Source: Tannerella sp. (GTDB taxonomy: Bacteria > Bacteroidota > Bacteroidia > Bacteroidales > Tannerellaceae). Taken from it: DNA of 13,986 nt. Positions 13,975 through 13,986 of this stretch are shown here, in pieces. The notes beneath the pieces were generated by a model. It worked only from the letters and a program-made list of their open reading frames with translations. It did not search any database and was not told the DNA's origin. The number at the start of each line of letters is the position of its first letter. Positions within the stretch are counted from its first letter, which is position 1. Location of the stretch: positions 1-13,986 of the forward strand of contig JAIRKN010000034.1 in the NCBI GenBank assembly GCA_031260095.1, given 5' to 3'. The position numbers and the translations under genes are program-made.

Positions 13975-13986
13975 TCGACAGTAGTC

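Overview
The window is about 14 kb of ordinary-looking chromosome from a Bacteroidetes bacterium, most likely of the order Bacteroidales (a Parabacteroides/Dysgonomonas/Porphyromonas-type anaerobe; the genus cannot be fixed from sequence alone). Evidence for this is the complete Bat ('Bacteroides aerotolerance') gene set, a LysM-tailed HU-superfamily protein, an FtsY with almost no acidic domain, promoters of the Bacteroidetes type (TTTG / TAnnTTTG), and starts without Shine-Dalgarno sites. All thirteen genes lie on the minus strand, so transcription runs from high to low coordinates. No tRNA, rRNA, CRISPR array, insertion sequence or phage gene is visible.

Reading in the direction of transcription: ftsY (signal recognition particle receptor) and rimO (ribosomal protein S12 methylthiotransferase) lie 13 bases apart and form one small unit. 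After a strong promoter (11636-11666) come two HU-superfamily genes overlapping by 14 bases. The first encodes a short HU-like protein. The second encodes a 537-residue protein with an N-terminal HU-like DNA-binding domain, an acidic linker, one membrane helix and a C-terminal LysM domain, an arrangement that could tie DNA to the cell wall.

A 186-base gap with a promoter-like site (9589-9596) precedes a nine-gene run: a MoxR AAA+ ATPase, a DUF58 protein, a BatD-like membrane protein ('BatX' here), BatA, BatB, BatC, BatD, BatE and a PAP2-family phosphatase. Most junctions are 0-14 bases; the exceptions are 38 bases (moxR/DUF58) and 162 bases (batC/batD). Predicted topology suggests one envelope machine. 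MoxR and DUF58 are cytosolic. BatA and BatB display VWA domains in the periplasm. BatC and BatE supply periplasmic TPR domains, and BatE also an SH3-like domain. BatX and BatD have periplasmic beta-rich parts plus related cytoplasmic helical tails that could contact MoxR or DUF58.

The last 245 bases (1-245) downstream of the PAP2 gene carry no gene but a cluster of short GC-rich palindromes. It includes two copies of one 26-base repeat whose only two differences are compensatory changes in the stem. The most interesting items are the HU-membrane-LysM protein, the two-sided design of the Bat machine with its shared BatX/BatD tail, and the palindrome cluster.
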